Shown: positions 26,260 to 32,890 of the stretch, piece by piece | How positions within the stretch are numbered: the first letter of the stretch is position 1 | Layout of the letters: each line of letters begins with the position of its first letter | Origin: an uncultured Chitinophagaceae bacterium | Lineage (GTDB): Bacteria > Bacteroidota > Bacteroidia > Chitinophagales > Chitinophagaceae | Length of the DNA: 32,890 bases | Assembly: GCA_937958995.1 (NCBI GenBank) | Contig: CALGAP010000022.1 | Location: forward strand, 1-32,890 | Direction: 5' to 3' | Translations under genes and position numbers: made by a program | The notes under the pieces: generated by a model | The model's input: only the letters and a program-made list of their open reading frames with translations | Told to the model about the DNA's origin: nothing | Database searches by the model: none

Positions 26260-26685
26260 TCATTTCAAGCATCCTAGTAGTAACCCAACCGTTAAATTGA
26301 TACAAAACAGGTACCCGCCATGAATTAACAACGCGTCCAATATCCGGCTTTCGTAAAAACACAACATGACCAACACTACCAACATCACCATAAAACTCAA
26401 TAGTCCAAACAATGCACCTTCCAGGAAACCATTAATTCCCAGCCAACAAAACACAAATGCACCAATAACAATAAATCCAAGTTCAACGATTGTACCTATA
26501 AAGTATAAGGACATCTTCACGGACACCCACATATTTTCATCCTGTATGTGCCTTTTAAGGATAAAATCTCCAAAAGCAAAATCCGAGTACCAACATACCT
26601 TAATAAGAAAAACAGTTAAAACAGCCAGCCAGACAGACCACCAGTTTATCCTGGACAAAATATCTGCAATTCCCATATCTGACAT
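26260..26685 (-). CDS. Small membrane protein, DUF1761-like
   Basis: 141-aa protein with four hydrophobic helices. INWWSVWLAVLTVFLIKVCWYSDFAFGDFILKRH resembles the first helix and the conserved WYgp...FG..W loop of DUF1761, and LLIHGGYLFCINLTVGLLLGC matches its last helix (N-gyh...G.ilg). The family has no known function. What makes it interesting here is its promoter at 26890-26936, which carries the same direct-repeat element as the EPS operon, so it may act in the same response. Family assignment is by eye. Confidence 0.6.
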   Translation of the reverse strand: MSDMGIADILSRINWWSVWLAVLTVFLIKVCWYSDFAFGDFILKRHIQDENMWVSVKMSLYFIGTIVELGFIVIGAFVFCWLGINGFLEGALFGLLSFMVMLVVLVMLCFYESRILDALLIHGGYLFCINLTVGLLLGCLK

Positions 26686-27006
26686 AAGTTTTGGTTTAAA
26701 AATCTTTCACCCGGATAAGTATCAGACAACACGATAGAATCGTTTGAAATTGGCAGAAACTACCTACAGCAGTTGCTGGTGATGCGTCTGCTTACCAAGC
26801 TAATCAAACTAAAATGTGGATATTGGTTTTTTATAGTGCTTTCCTGGTTAAATCAATCAGCAGGTAGGAACAAATAATCGATGGTGTATCAAAAATATTA
26901 CGACTTGACATATTTTTTTTTGTTCAATTTTGTTCAGTGTAGCGTTTCCTACAGCGTTCGGCTTCCCCTACCTGTTACTATATGAAATAAATTGTCCGCA
27001 GGCAAA
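26686..27006 (-). other. Intergenic region upstream of the membrane protein gene
   Basis: 321 bp without a gene. Holds the site-2 direct-repeat promoter (26890-26936) and a leader of about 200 bases before the ATG at 26685. Nothing else was recognised. Confidence 0.7.
26890..26936 (-). promoter_or_regulatory. Direct-repeat promoter of the DUF1761-like gene (site 2)
   Basis: TTGTTCA at 26920-26926 and 26930-26936 (10-bp spacing, spacer ATT). On the minus strand, 22 bases further, is TATTTTTG (26897-26890), matching TAnnTTTG. Same layout and direction as sites 1 and 3. Confidence 0.72.
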
Positions 27007-28242
27007 TTAAATTACTTTATGAACAACCGAATTTAGCATTCCAATAGTTGGCTTACCCGATTCGTATAATTGTCTTAGTTTGACAAAACCGGTTTCTTCA
27101 AGTAATCTTTCCAAATGCTCTTCCGCTCTTAAATTTGGCTTCTGAAAGTATTTTCCTACTATTAAAAAGAAAATTGTGTCAAATTTTTTGCTCAGAAAAT
27201 AAAATTGGGAAGTTCTGACTGACTGATATAGCCTTTTTGCTTCCTCACAATCACCTGTTTTCAAAAGCGCAAATGACTTTAATAATAATAAAGTTTCATA
27301 AAAGCCTTTATCGAAGACATCGGGCTGTTTGTTACCATAATCTTCAAATATGTCCAAAAAGTAGAGAGATTCAATGAAGTGCTGGGTCAGTACCAGGGCC
27401 ATACCACATATATACTCAAACCAGGGGAAGCACTTGAATTCTTCATGTAAGAAACTGATGCTGGCATGCGTTTGCTGTGCATCCCAGAAAATCTTGGAAA
27501 TATTCATTCCCATTTCGTCTGCATATAAGATAAGTGCGGCATAATATAGCCCTTGTATGAACGGATGCATGCCGGGGGACAATGTATAGCGGGTTATCTC
27601 TTCAAAATGCAATTTTAAGTCGCCGGGACGGTCCGTTAACCATGCCCGAATACACAAGAGAGCATGTCCATAAATCTGGGCGGAATCATTTTTTTTCTCC
27701 CTCAAATAATGGTGTATTCCCTCAGCGAAATAAGAATTAAGCCAATCAATATTAACGAACTGTTCAAAGTAGTAATCCTGGCCATTTTTAGTTTTGGCAA
27801 TTTCCTTTTGGAAATCTGCCATATATGCAGGGTAATCCTGCAAAAACATAATAGTATACTTGACAAGTTCGGAGAAAGTCGGATCATGTAGTTGCTTTAC
27901 CGGCGTATGTTTAAAGACTTTGATTATAAAATTTACAAAATCCTGCACCGGGCGACGATCATACTCCTGAGCAGCCGCAGCCCGCTTACGTATCAGTTCG
28001 TCCAGGGATTTAAATCCGCAATATTTTGTCAGAATGTCAATTGTTGATGACGAAGGCCGGTACTCCGCCTTGACCAAACCAAAAAATCTCCTAAGAGTGT
28101 TGTGGCTTATTTTGAATGAAGTCTTCTCATAGATTTCTTCACTAAGAAGCAAACACTCCCGATAAGAGATAACGGGACGCCCAAATACACGTTCGATTTC
28201 GTGTTTTAATAGGTTTAGGGAGTTATCATGCAGTTTGTTCAT
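27007..28242 (-). CDS. HTH-like Bacteroidota protein, candidate regulator
   Basis: 411-aa cytoplasmic protein of unknown function; no signal peptide or membrane helix. The N-terminal ~85 residues look like a DNA-binding domain. ECLLLSEEIYEKTSFKISHNTLRRFFGL (residues 29-56) has the spacing of a helix-turn-helix, with ISHNTLRRFF in the place of a recognition helix. PSSSTIDILTKYCGFKSLDEL follows, a segment that recurs in many uncharacterised Bacteroidota proteins. Residues 100-400 are helical and rich in aromatic residues (e.g. LYYAALILYADEMGM, AFALLKTGDCEEAKRLYQSV), suggesting TPR-like helical repeats that could sense a partner. Its own promoter carries the shared direct repeat, consistent with autoregulation. 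The regulatory role is inference. Confidence 0.7.
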   Translation of the reverse strand: MNKLHDNSLNLLKHEIERVFGRPVISYRECLLLSEEIYEKTSFKISHNTLRRFFGLVKAEYRPSSSTIDILTKYCGFKSLDELIRKRAAAAQEYDRRPVQDFVNFIIKVFKHTPVKQLHDPTFSELVKYTIMFLQDYPAYMADFQKEIAKTKNGQDYYFEQFVNIDWLNSYFAEGIHHYLREKKNDSAQIYGHALLCIRAWLTDRPGDLKLHFEEITRYTLSPGMHPFIQGLYYAALILYADEMGMNISKIFWDAQQTHASISFLHEEFKCFPWFEYICGMALVLTQHFIESLYFLDIFEDYGNKQPDVFDKGFYETLLLLKSFALLKTGDCEEAKRLYQSVRTSQFYFLSKKFDTIFFLIVGKYFQKPNLRAEEHLERLLEETGFVKLRQLYESGKPTIGMLNSVVHKVI

Positions 28243-28321
28243 ACGTCAGCTACCCAGATTGTCATTGGCTTTTCATTTGCAGATTCGATTAATGGTAGAC
28301 GCTCCCATTGATAAGGCCGCT

Positions 28322-28368
28322 CAAAATTAAAAGTGAAAACAAAGCGTATTATTGTTCAGTTTTGTTCA
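28322..28368 (-). promoter_or_regulatory. Direct-repeat promoter of the 411-aa protein gene (site 3)
   Basis: TTGTTCA at 28352-28358 and 28362-28368 (10-bp spacing, spacer GTT). On the minus strand, 22 bases further, is TAATTTTG (28329-28322), matching TAnnTTTG. The leader to the ATG at 28242 would be about 75 bases. The IS21 element begins 13 bases upstream of this site. Confidence 0.75.
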
Positions 28369-28386
28369 GCGCAACAATAATTGTAG

Positions 28387-28428
28387 ATTCCGACGATGTT
28401 GACCACCATTCCGGGGATATTGACCACC
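28387..28428 (-). repeat. IS21 left-end terminal repeats (2 copies)
   Basis: ATTCCGACGATGTTGACCACC at 28387-28407 and a variant with GGGGATATT at 28408-28428, a 21-bp period. They are inverted relative to the copies at the right end, as expected of transposase-binding sites. Confidence 0.9.
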
Positions 28429-28499
28429 CTGTTTTGATATAGATTTTGATCAGGGTTCCTGTAGTATTCGTAAGAACTGGTTTTACAAAAATAGGGTTC

Positions 28500-29222
28500 T
28501 TATTTTTTTCTGAGTGATTCGCCTTTTAACTCCATGCGGTGCGCCGTATGTATCATTCTGTCAAGCACCGCATCGGCAATGGTACTTTCACCAATCACTT
28601 CATACCATTTTTGCACGGGTAACTGGGAACTGATGATGGTGGACCTGCGTCCATGCCGGTCTTCAATAATTTCCAGTAAGATCATTCGGGCTGTATTATC
28701 GAGTGGCTGCAATCCAAAGTCATCGAGGATGAGCAGGTCTGAGCGTTCGATCTTAGCGATCTCCCGGCTATAGGAGCCGTCAGCCTTCATCATTTTTAAC
28801 CTGGAGAACAACTTTTGGGTGTTGAAGTAAAGTGTTTTGTAGCCCAGTTCGCAAGCCTGGTGACCTAATGCCGAAGCAAGGAATGATTTGCCTACACCCG
28901 TTGGGCCGGTGACCAGTATGTTTTCCCGTTGTTGTATAAAGTTGCCCTCCGCCAGCCGCAGCACCTGGGTTTTATCCAGCCCCCGGCTGGCGGTAAACCG
29001 GAGCTCTTCAATGCTGGCGCTATAACGGAACTTTGCTCCTTTCCTGTAGCGATCGATCTTTTTGTTTTCCCGGTGTTCCCATTCCGATTGGACCAGCATA
29101 CTGATCACTTCATCGTGGGTGAGGTCATGGTGCTGGCGGCTGTCCAGTAAAGACCGGTAACTGTGTAACATGCCATGGAGCTTCATCTGTGCCATTTGGT
29201 TTAATGCAATACTGCTTCCCAT
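28500..29222 (-). CDS. istB: IS21 helper ATPase IstB
   Basis: 240-aa AAA+ ATPase, the target-selection and strand-transfer helper of IS21 elements. Walker A is LVTGPTGVGKSFLASALGHQA and Walker B is DLLILDDFGLQPLD. The N-terminal QMKLHGMLHSYRSLL segment and the DRMIHTAHRMELKGESLRKK tail are typical of IstB. Length is normal. It follows istA by 35 bases on the same strand; no lesion seen. Confidence 0.96.
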   Translation of the reverse strand: MGSSIALNQMAQMKLHGMLHSYRSLLDSRQHHDLTHDEVISMLVQSEWEHRENKKIDRYRKGAKFRYSASIEELRFTASRGLDKTQVLRLAEGNFIQQRENILVTGPTGVGKSFLASALGHQACELGYKTLYFNTQKLFSRLKMMKADGSYSREIAKIERSDLLILDDFGLQPLDNTARMILLEIIEDRHGRRSTIISSQLPVQKWYEVIGESTIADAVLDRMIHTAHRMELKGESLRKK

Positions 29223-29257
29223 TTTGATGGTTTGTTTTTATGATGATAAAAAATAGA

Positions 29258-30787
29258 TTACTGGTAAAAACCGGCTCCCCGGATATTGTCATGTGAAGGA
29301 AGGGTTGCCGAAGGAGGATCATCATCAGTGAGTTCCAGCTGATCAAGGCCGGATGCAAGGATCTTACGGATGATGGAGTAGTTGTAGGTGCCATAGAAGG
29401 TGGCCCGCTCGATGGCTTTGATAAAGCGTTCCCGTCCCACGATCTTCTCGCGGCTCAGGATACCCACGCAGCTTTTATAAGCCTGCTCCGGGTAAGCAGT
29501 GCTGTCGAGTACCCGGACGATGTAGTCTTTGACTACCGGGGCTATCGCTGTGGCCCAGTCAATAAATTTATCAGGGTTCCATTCGCTGACGAACTGGTGT
29601 GTAGAGGGCATGTGTTCCTTCAGGGTGGTATATCCATAACGCTTAAAGCTGCGTTTGTGCCAGGCAATGCGCTCTTTGTTGTAATACACCGATACCTGCG
29701 AAGCAGAGTAGATCAGCTTCACCTTGCGGCCTATATAGCGGTAAGGAACGCTGTAGTAATGTTTGTCCTGGCTGAGCTGTATGTGACCGGTCTTCATAAC
29801 GGTCAGCTCTTTGAACTGTTTGATCTCATAGCGATCGATGGGTAATGGCTTCAATAAGTGCTTTTCCTGCTGTTCAAAAATCTCCTGCCGGCTTCCATCC
29901 CGGTTACTGAAGGGGGCCTGGTTGTAGCGGGTAAGCAGCTCAGCAATGGCTTTGTTCAATGATTCAAGGCTGTAAAAGACTTCGTTGCGAAGCGGGGCAA
30001 AAATGCGTGAGTAAGTGATGCTGACAGCTTTTTCCACCAGTGATTTATCGCGGGGTTTGCGGGCCCTGGCGGGTAATACGGCTGTGCCGTAGTGATTGGC
30101 AAAATCCAAAAAATGACGGTTCAGTTCGCTCTCGTATTTATCGGCTTTGGTAACGGCGCTCTTCATGTTATCGGGGACCAGCACGCAGGGAACGCCGCCA
30201 AAAAAATAGAAAGCATTTTCGGTAGCGCCGGTAAGGTCTTCATTGCGTTGCGAAGCCACTGCCTGCACGTAGGTCATCTGGCTGTAGCCCAGCGTAGCGA
30301 CATAGGTTTCAACGGGCTTCAACTCGCCGGTATCCCGATCTACGATCGAGAGCTTCTTACCGGTAAAATCAATAAAGAGCTTATCGGCTGGTTCATGCTC
30401 CAGGTGCATGGTGGCCGATTGGCTTTTGCGCCATTGCTGGTAGTAGTCACAAAACCGGGAATAATTATATCCATCAGGATGCCGCTGTTTATATTCTCCC
30501 CATAGTACCCAGCGGGTAACGCCGGTGCGGGCGAGCTCTTCGTCAAAATAGGGGAACAGGCTGGTCAGTGTTTGCAGGCGGGCCTGGTCTTCAGGATCGG
30601 GGTCCAGGAACAAGGCTTCCAGCGCTTCATCATCCATCGCCAATAGTTGCTGTGGGTCCAGTTGCTTAACCTCGATCAGCCGCAGGTATTTGCGAACGGT
30701 ATTACGCGATGCGTCCACCGCTTTGGCAATGGTTTGAAGCGCCACACCGCCGGCACGGAGCTGTAGAATCTGTTTTACTTTACTCAT
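29258..30787 (-). CDS. istA: IS21 transposase IstA
   Basis: 509-aa DDE transposase. The ATG at 30787 is chosen (MSKVKQILQLRAGGVALQTIAKAVDASRNTVRKYL). It starts with the helix-turn-helix that binds the terminal repeats, while the longer frame to 30880 would run into those repeats. The catalytic core includes KLFIDFTGKKLSIVD (first D), VPDNMKSAVTKAD (second D) and RDKSLVEKAVSITYSRIF (E). The C-terminal half matches IS21 transposases (GHIQLSQDKHYYSVPYRYIGRKV). Length and organisation are those of an active element. Confidence 0.95.
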   Translation of the reverse strand: MSKVKQILQLRAGGVALQTIAKAVDASRNTVRKYLRLIEVKQLDPQQLLAMDDEALEALFLDPDPEDQARLQTLTSLFPYFDEELARTGVTRWVLWGEYKQRHPDGYNYSRFCDYYQQWRKSQSATMHLEHEPADKLFIDFTGKKLSIVDRDTGELKPVETYVATLGYSQMTYVQAVASQRNEDLTGATENAFYFFGGVPCVLVPDNMKSAVTKADKYESELNRHFLDFANHYGTAVLPARARKPRDKSLVEKAVSITYSRIFAPLRNEVFYSLESLNKAIAELLTRYNQAPFSNRDGSRQEIFEQQEKHLLKPLPIDRYEIKQFKELTVMKTGHIQLSQDKHYYSVPYRYIGRKVKLIYSASQVSVYYNKERIAWHKRSFKRYGYTTLKEHMPSTHQFVSEWNPDKFIDWATAIAPVVKDYIVRVLDSTAYPEQAYKSCVGILSREKIVGRERFIKAIERATFYGTYNYSIIRKILASGLDQLELTDDDPPSATLPSHDNIRGAGFYQ

Positions 30788-30868
30788 GATAATCGTTTTT
30801 CCAGCCATTCTTTGCAGTATTAAAGTCAAAAAACTGCAAAGCAAAACGATTACAGGAAGCCTGGCCCG

Positions 30869-31097
30869 GGTGGTCAGCATTGTCGGAATGTCACAGTCGG
30901 TATTGCTGAAGAGGTGGTCAACATTGTCGGAATGTCACCGCAATAAGCGCAATGATCCGGGGCCAAATCAAAAAAAACAGGGTGGTCAATATCGTCGGAA
31001 TAATGCCGGTTAACCTAAAAAGTAAGGGTGGTCAGCATCGTCGGAATCAGTGGTCAATATCATCGGAATGGGTGGTCAACATGGCTCGGAATTTACA
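30869..31097 (+). repeat. IS21 right-end terminal repeats (6 copies)
   Basis: Copies of GGTGGTCARYATYGTCGGAAT begin at 30869, 30913, 30981, 31027, 31049 and 31071. The outer three are spaced by exactly 22 bp, the inner ones further apart. The outermost, GGTGGTCAACATGGCTCGG, has a one-base insertion and ends at the tip TTTACA. Confidence 0.9.
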
Positions 31098-31151
31098 TTT
31101 ACAAAGAGATAAGTAAAGCGTAATTGGATTGATGCAATTAAATACGCACTC

Positions 31152-31172
31152 TTTAGGAATTAGGATTTAGGA
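31152..31172. repeat. Triple heptamer repeat WTTAGGA
   Basis: TTTAGGA, ATTAGGA and TTTAGGA follow one another without spacing at 31152-31172. A short tandem repeat of unknown meaning. Confidence 0.6.
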
Positions 31173-31229
31173 AATACGGAAATTTTTCCATTAAGGTTCC
31201 AAGTTACTTATAGGATAAATGTCACTATA

Positions 31230-31319
31230 GGCCATTATGGCCAACATACAGTCGCTATAATTTTTTCGGGAAAGGCGCCGAAGAGATTTTATCAGGCCAA
31301 TATAGGGGCCATAGTGGCC
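31230..31319. repeat. Pair of GGCC-bounded near-palindromes
   Basis: GGCCATTATGGCC (31230-31242) and GGCCATAGTGGCC (31307-31319), both preceded by a TATAG sequence and 77 bases apart. They may be paired operators for the nuclease genes downstream or remains of an inserted repeat. Confidence 0.5.
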
Positions 31320-31444
31320 GTATATCGCATTATATGTTTTACATACGCATTAGTGGAAATAAATCACATAGTTTTTTGGGTATTGCTAATAATTATTATT
31401 ACTCTTATTTTTAATGTTAGTAACGACCCAGCATAGTTGGGTAA

Positions 31445-32134
31445 ATGTTTTATTATATGCCAACTCACCATCCTAACATTTTTATTAACGAGAAGCTACA
31501 AAGTAGTTTTATTTCCTTTCTTACCAAGACTCTTAAGAATTTTAGAGATGAAATGAATTGTATCAGTCAGGCTTTTTATCAATATAAAGTCCCTAATCAG
31601 GAACACTTTGGAGTTGATAATTTGTTTGCCAGCATTGAAAGAACGTGGGTAGGAATGTTTAATAATGCCTTGGTGAGAAATTCAGACATTGCGGTTTTGC
31701 AAGAGTTTGCTGTCTGGAACAGTGAGCGAAATATTGGTAGATGTGATCTTTTATTCCGATTCAATGAAGAGAATGAAGATGTGGATATTGTTACTGAAGC
31801 AAAATGCTATGAGTTTCTTAATAACTGGAATATGCGCAAGGATACTGGGTTTTACAAAAGAATATTAGATCAAGCTTACAAATACTATATCGAGGAAAAG
31901 ATTTATTATGAGAAAGATGTAAAGTTGATGGCAATAGTGTTTGAATGGATTCGAAATAGCGAATATTTACAAATTGCTAAAAATATAATGACAGGATGGG
32001 AGTATAATAATGATCCTGAAACTGATTTTCTTACATTGTATTATGGCAATACAAGAGGCGTATTTGTTTATGGAAAAATTATTTCAATTGGAGATTATGA
32101 AAATAAAATGCTTTTAAAGCATGAAATTCTTTAA
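31445..32134 (+). CDS. PD-(D/E)XK nuclease-like protein
   Basis: 229-aa protein not recognised by name. Residues 95-121 read RNIGRCDLLFRF, a turn, then DIVTEAKCYEF. D101 and the E118-x-K120 pair fit the D...ExK active site of the PD-(D/E)XK fold on a beta hairpin, so it is a candidate restriction-type nuclease. The N-terminal third is helical (NEKLQSSFISFLTKTLKNFRDEM), and residues 140-170 are rich in Tyr/Lys. The codon use is AT-rich compared with the EPS genes. It ends three bases before the GIY-YIG gene, so the two form an operon. The ATG at 31445 has an alternative at 31457 (MPTHHPN). Nuclease fold moderately sure; role unknown. Confidence 0.6.
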   Translation: MFYYMPTHHPNIFINEKLQSSFISFLTKTLKNFRDEMNCISQAFYQYKVPNQEHFGVDNLFASIERTWVGMFNNALVRNSDIAVLQEFAVWNSERNIGRCDLLFRFNEENEDVDIVTEAKCYEFLNNWNMRKDTGFYKRILDQAYKYYIEEKIYYEKDVKLMAIVFEWIRNSEYLQIAKNIMTGWEYNNDPETDFLTLYYGNTRGVFVYGKIISIGDYENKMLLKHEIL

Positions 32135-32137
32135 AGT

Positions 32138-32590
32138 ATGAAGGTGTTTAATACCACAAAATATCTGGAATCCCTTTATGATTCACTTTTAAACGAGTGC
32201 CAAAATCATAAGATTGAATTAACTAGAGCATGGGCTTCTGACTTTCCATCCACACCTGGCGTTTACATATTTCGCGATAAAAAGAAAGTAATTTATGTGG
32301 GTGAAACTGGAAATTTAAGAGGCAGAATGAAAGACATGATTGATACCAGAAATCATGTTTTAAGAAGGAATATTGGGAATAAATTATATAGTGCCGTGAA
32401 AGGATTTGAACGCGCTACAGCAAGTAAGAAATTTACTGATGTAATTGAGAATATGTTAAATACTCATATAAGAAGAAATTTAACGGTTTGTTGTATGCCT
32501 GTTTCCTTGGGAAGAAAAGAGTTGGAGGAAAAAATACAGAAGGAATTTAAGCCTGAATATAATCAAAAGGGCTTGAGAAAAAGTTCCTAG
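32138..32590 (+). CDS. GIY-YIG nuclease domain protein
   Basis: 150-aa protein with a complete GIY-YIG core. GVY is at 41-43, YVG at 53-55, the catalytic arginine in GNLRGRM (R61 or R63), the metal-binding glutamate E104 in DVIENML, and the conserved Asn at N142 in FKPEYN. All four catalytic elements are in the expected order, so the domain should be active. An N-terminal helix of about 35 residues precedes it. It starts three bases after the PD-(D/E)XK-like gene. Homing, restriction and DNA-repair roles are all known for the fold; the pairing suggests a defence or mobile-DNA function, which is inference. Confidence 0.85.
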   Translation: MKVFNTTKYLESLYDSLLNECQNHKIELTRAWASDFPSTPGVYIFRDKKKVIYVGETGNLRGRMKDMIDTRNHVLRRNIGNKLYSAVKGFERATASKKFTDVIENMLNTHIRRNLTVCCMPVSLGRKELEEKIQKEFKPEYNQKGLRKSS

Positions 32591-32632
32591 CATTTTCAGC
32601 TACTACTTGACATAAAAATTAAAATCTTGCAT

Positions 32633-32818
32633 ATGGCAGATGAATTATCCAGTTTATTAAATTCCAATCAAAAGGCTGCGATTATAACGGCTTTAAAATG
32701 GATTGGTTTATGGGTAAGCATGGACATTTCCGAGTCAGGAGATTTGCAACCGAAAAGTTTGGAAAGATTACAAATGGATGCAGCCCTGCTGAAGTTTGAT
32801 TTAACCAGCAATCTGTAA
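32633..32818 (+). pseudogene. 5' fragment of a small ORF truncated by an IS21-like end
   Basis: 61 codons from an ATG at 32633 (MADELSSLLNSNQKAAIITAL). The last codons run into the tip TGTAA of an IS21-like element at 32814, and the stop codon TAA (32816-32818) lies within that tip. The original protein was therefore probably longer. No family recognised; helical, with NQKAAIITALKWIGLWV as a possible amphipathic helix. It may have been the third gene of the nuclease unit. The alternative, a natural end that happens to fall there, cannot be excluded. Confidence 0.55.
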
Positions 32819-32890
32819 ATTCTTGCCATGTTGACCCAGGATTCCTGCATGATGACCCACCCCGGTTATCGGCAATAAGAGTAAGAGCTT
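32814..32890. mobile_element. Left end of a second IS21-like element (continues past the window)
   Basis: TGTAAATTCTTGCCATG starts at 32814 and aligns with the first element's tips (TGTA-ATTC-----ATG). It is followed by TTGACC repeated with a 21-bp period (from 32831 and from 32852), the same period as the left end of the first element. The rest lies outside the window. The sequence differs enough to be another IS21-family member, not a second copy. Confidence 0.7.

Larger units (their letters stand above)
28382..31097 (-). mobile_element. IS21-family insertion sequence
   Basis: About 2.7 kb with istA and istB intact. The left tip TGTAGATTCCGACGATG (28382) and the inverted right tip TGTAAATTCCGAGCCATG (ending at 31097) form terminal inverted repeats that start with TGTA. 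Each end has further copies of the consensus GGTGGTCARYATYGTCGGAAT: two at the left (28387-28428, 21-bp period) and six at the right (30869-31097). Multiple terminal repeats are the mark of the IS21 family. I found no target-site duplication: the flanks are CAATAAT on the left and TTTACAA on the right. Confidence 0.92.
30788..31444. other. IS21 right end and intergenic region
   Basis: 657 bp without a gene. The first part (to 31097) is the IS21 right end with six terminal repeats. The rest is AT-rich and holds a 3x heptamer (31152-31172), two GGCC-bounded near-palindromes (31230-31242, 31307-31319) and a small hairpin just before the start at 31445 (ACCCA 31426-31430 with TGGGT 31438-31442). 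No promoter box was recognised with confidence. Confidence 0.75.

Noticed and set aside
30869..31097. Six short repeats that could suggest a CRISPR array
   Set aside because: Spacing is uneven, the outer units abut without spacers, no cas gene is near, and the same unit is found inverted at the other end of istAB. They are IS21 terminal repeats.
28372..31107. Target-site duplication for the IS21 element
   Set aside because: The flanks (CAATAAT on the left, TTTACAA on the right) do not match over 4-8 bp, so none is claimed.
31426..31442. ACCCA/TGGGT hairpin just before the start at 31445
   Set aside because: A 5-bp stem is too short to claim start-site control.

Overview
The window comes from a member of the Bacteroidota, most likely near the Chitinophagaceae. 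The evidence is a PorP/SprF-type outer-membrane protein (type IX secretion or gliding family), an UpxY-type NusG-like antiterminator, WG-repeat proteins, and promoters carrying the Bacteroidota -7 box TAnnTTTG. Family assignments are from reading translations by eye; no database search was run.

Layout. 1-2.3 kb: a lone NarL/LuxR-type response regulator with its own terminator, and a PorP/SprF-like protein. 2.3-25.8 kb: one exopolysaccharide (EPS) locus read entirely on the minus strand. From its promoter end it runs wza (export lipoprotein), wzc (chain-length/tyrosine kinase), upxY, fcl and gmd (GDP-L-fucose), a membrane-anchored nucleotidyltransferase-like protein, a UDP-glucuronate-4-epimerase-like SDR, a Wzy-like polymerase, a Wzx-like flippase, two hexapeptide acyltransferases, four GT4-type glycosyltransferases, a dTMP-kinase-like P-loop protein, a split Alg14/Alg13-like transferase pair, a GT2, rmlB, a decayed rmlA remnant, a broken WG-repeat gene, and a WcaJ-like initiating transferase. 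Several neighbours overlap by 1-4 bases, so translational coupling is likely. This is a Wzx/Wzy-type pathway: the WcaJ-like enzyme loads the first sugar on undecaprenyl phosphate, the GTs extend it using GDP-fucose and other donors, the flippase and polymerase act across the membrane, and Wzc/Wza control length and export.

25.8-28.4 kb: regulatory zone with a small DUF1761-like membrane protein and a 411-aa protein with a helix-turn-helix-like N-terminus. Three sites here carry the same element, TTGTTCA-N3-TTGTTCA (10-bp direct repeat). Each lies 21-22 bp upstream of a TAnnTTTG box and in the same orientation toward the next gene: wza, the DUF1761-like gene, and the 411-aa protein gene. This looks like an undescribed activator regulon controlling EPS production, and it is the strongest new signal in the window.

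28.4-31.1 kb: an apparently intact IS21-family element (istA, istB, multiple terminal repeats). 31.1-32.8 kb: an AT-rich stretch on the plus strand with a PD-(D/E)XK-like protein, a GIY-YIG nuclease and a short ORF. The short ORF is cut off by the left tip of a second IS21-like element starting at 32814, whose tip supplies the stop codon. The nuclease pair is therefore bracketed by two related IS ends.
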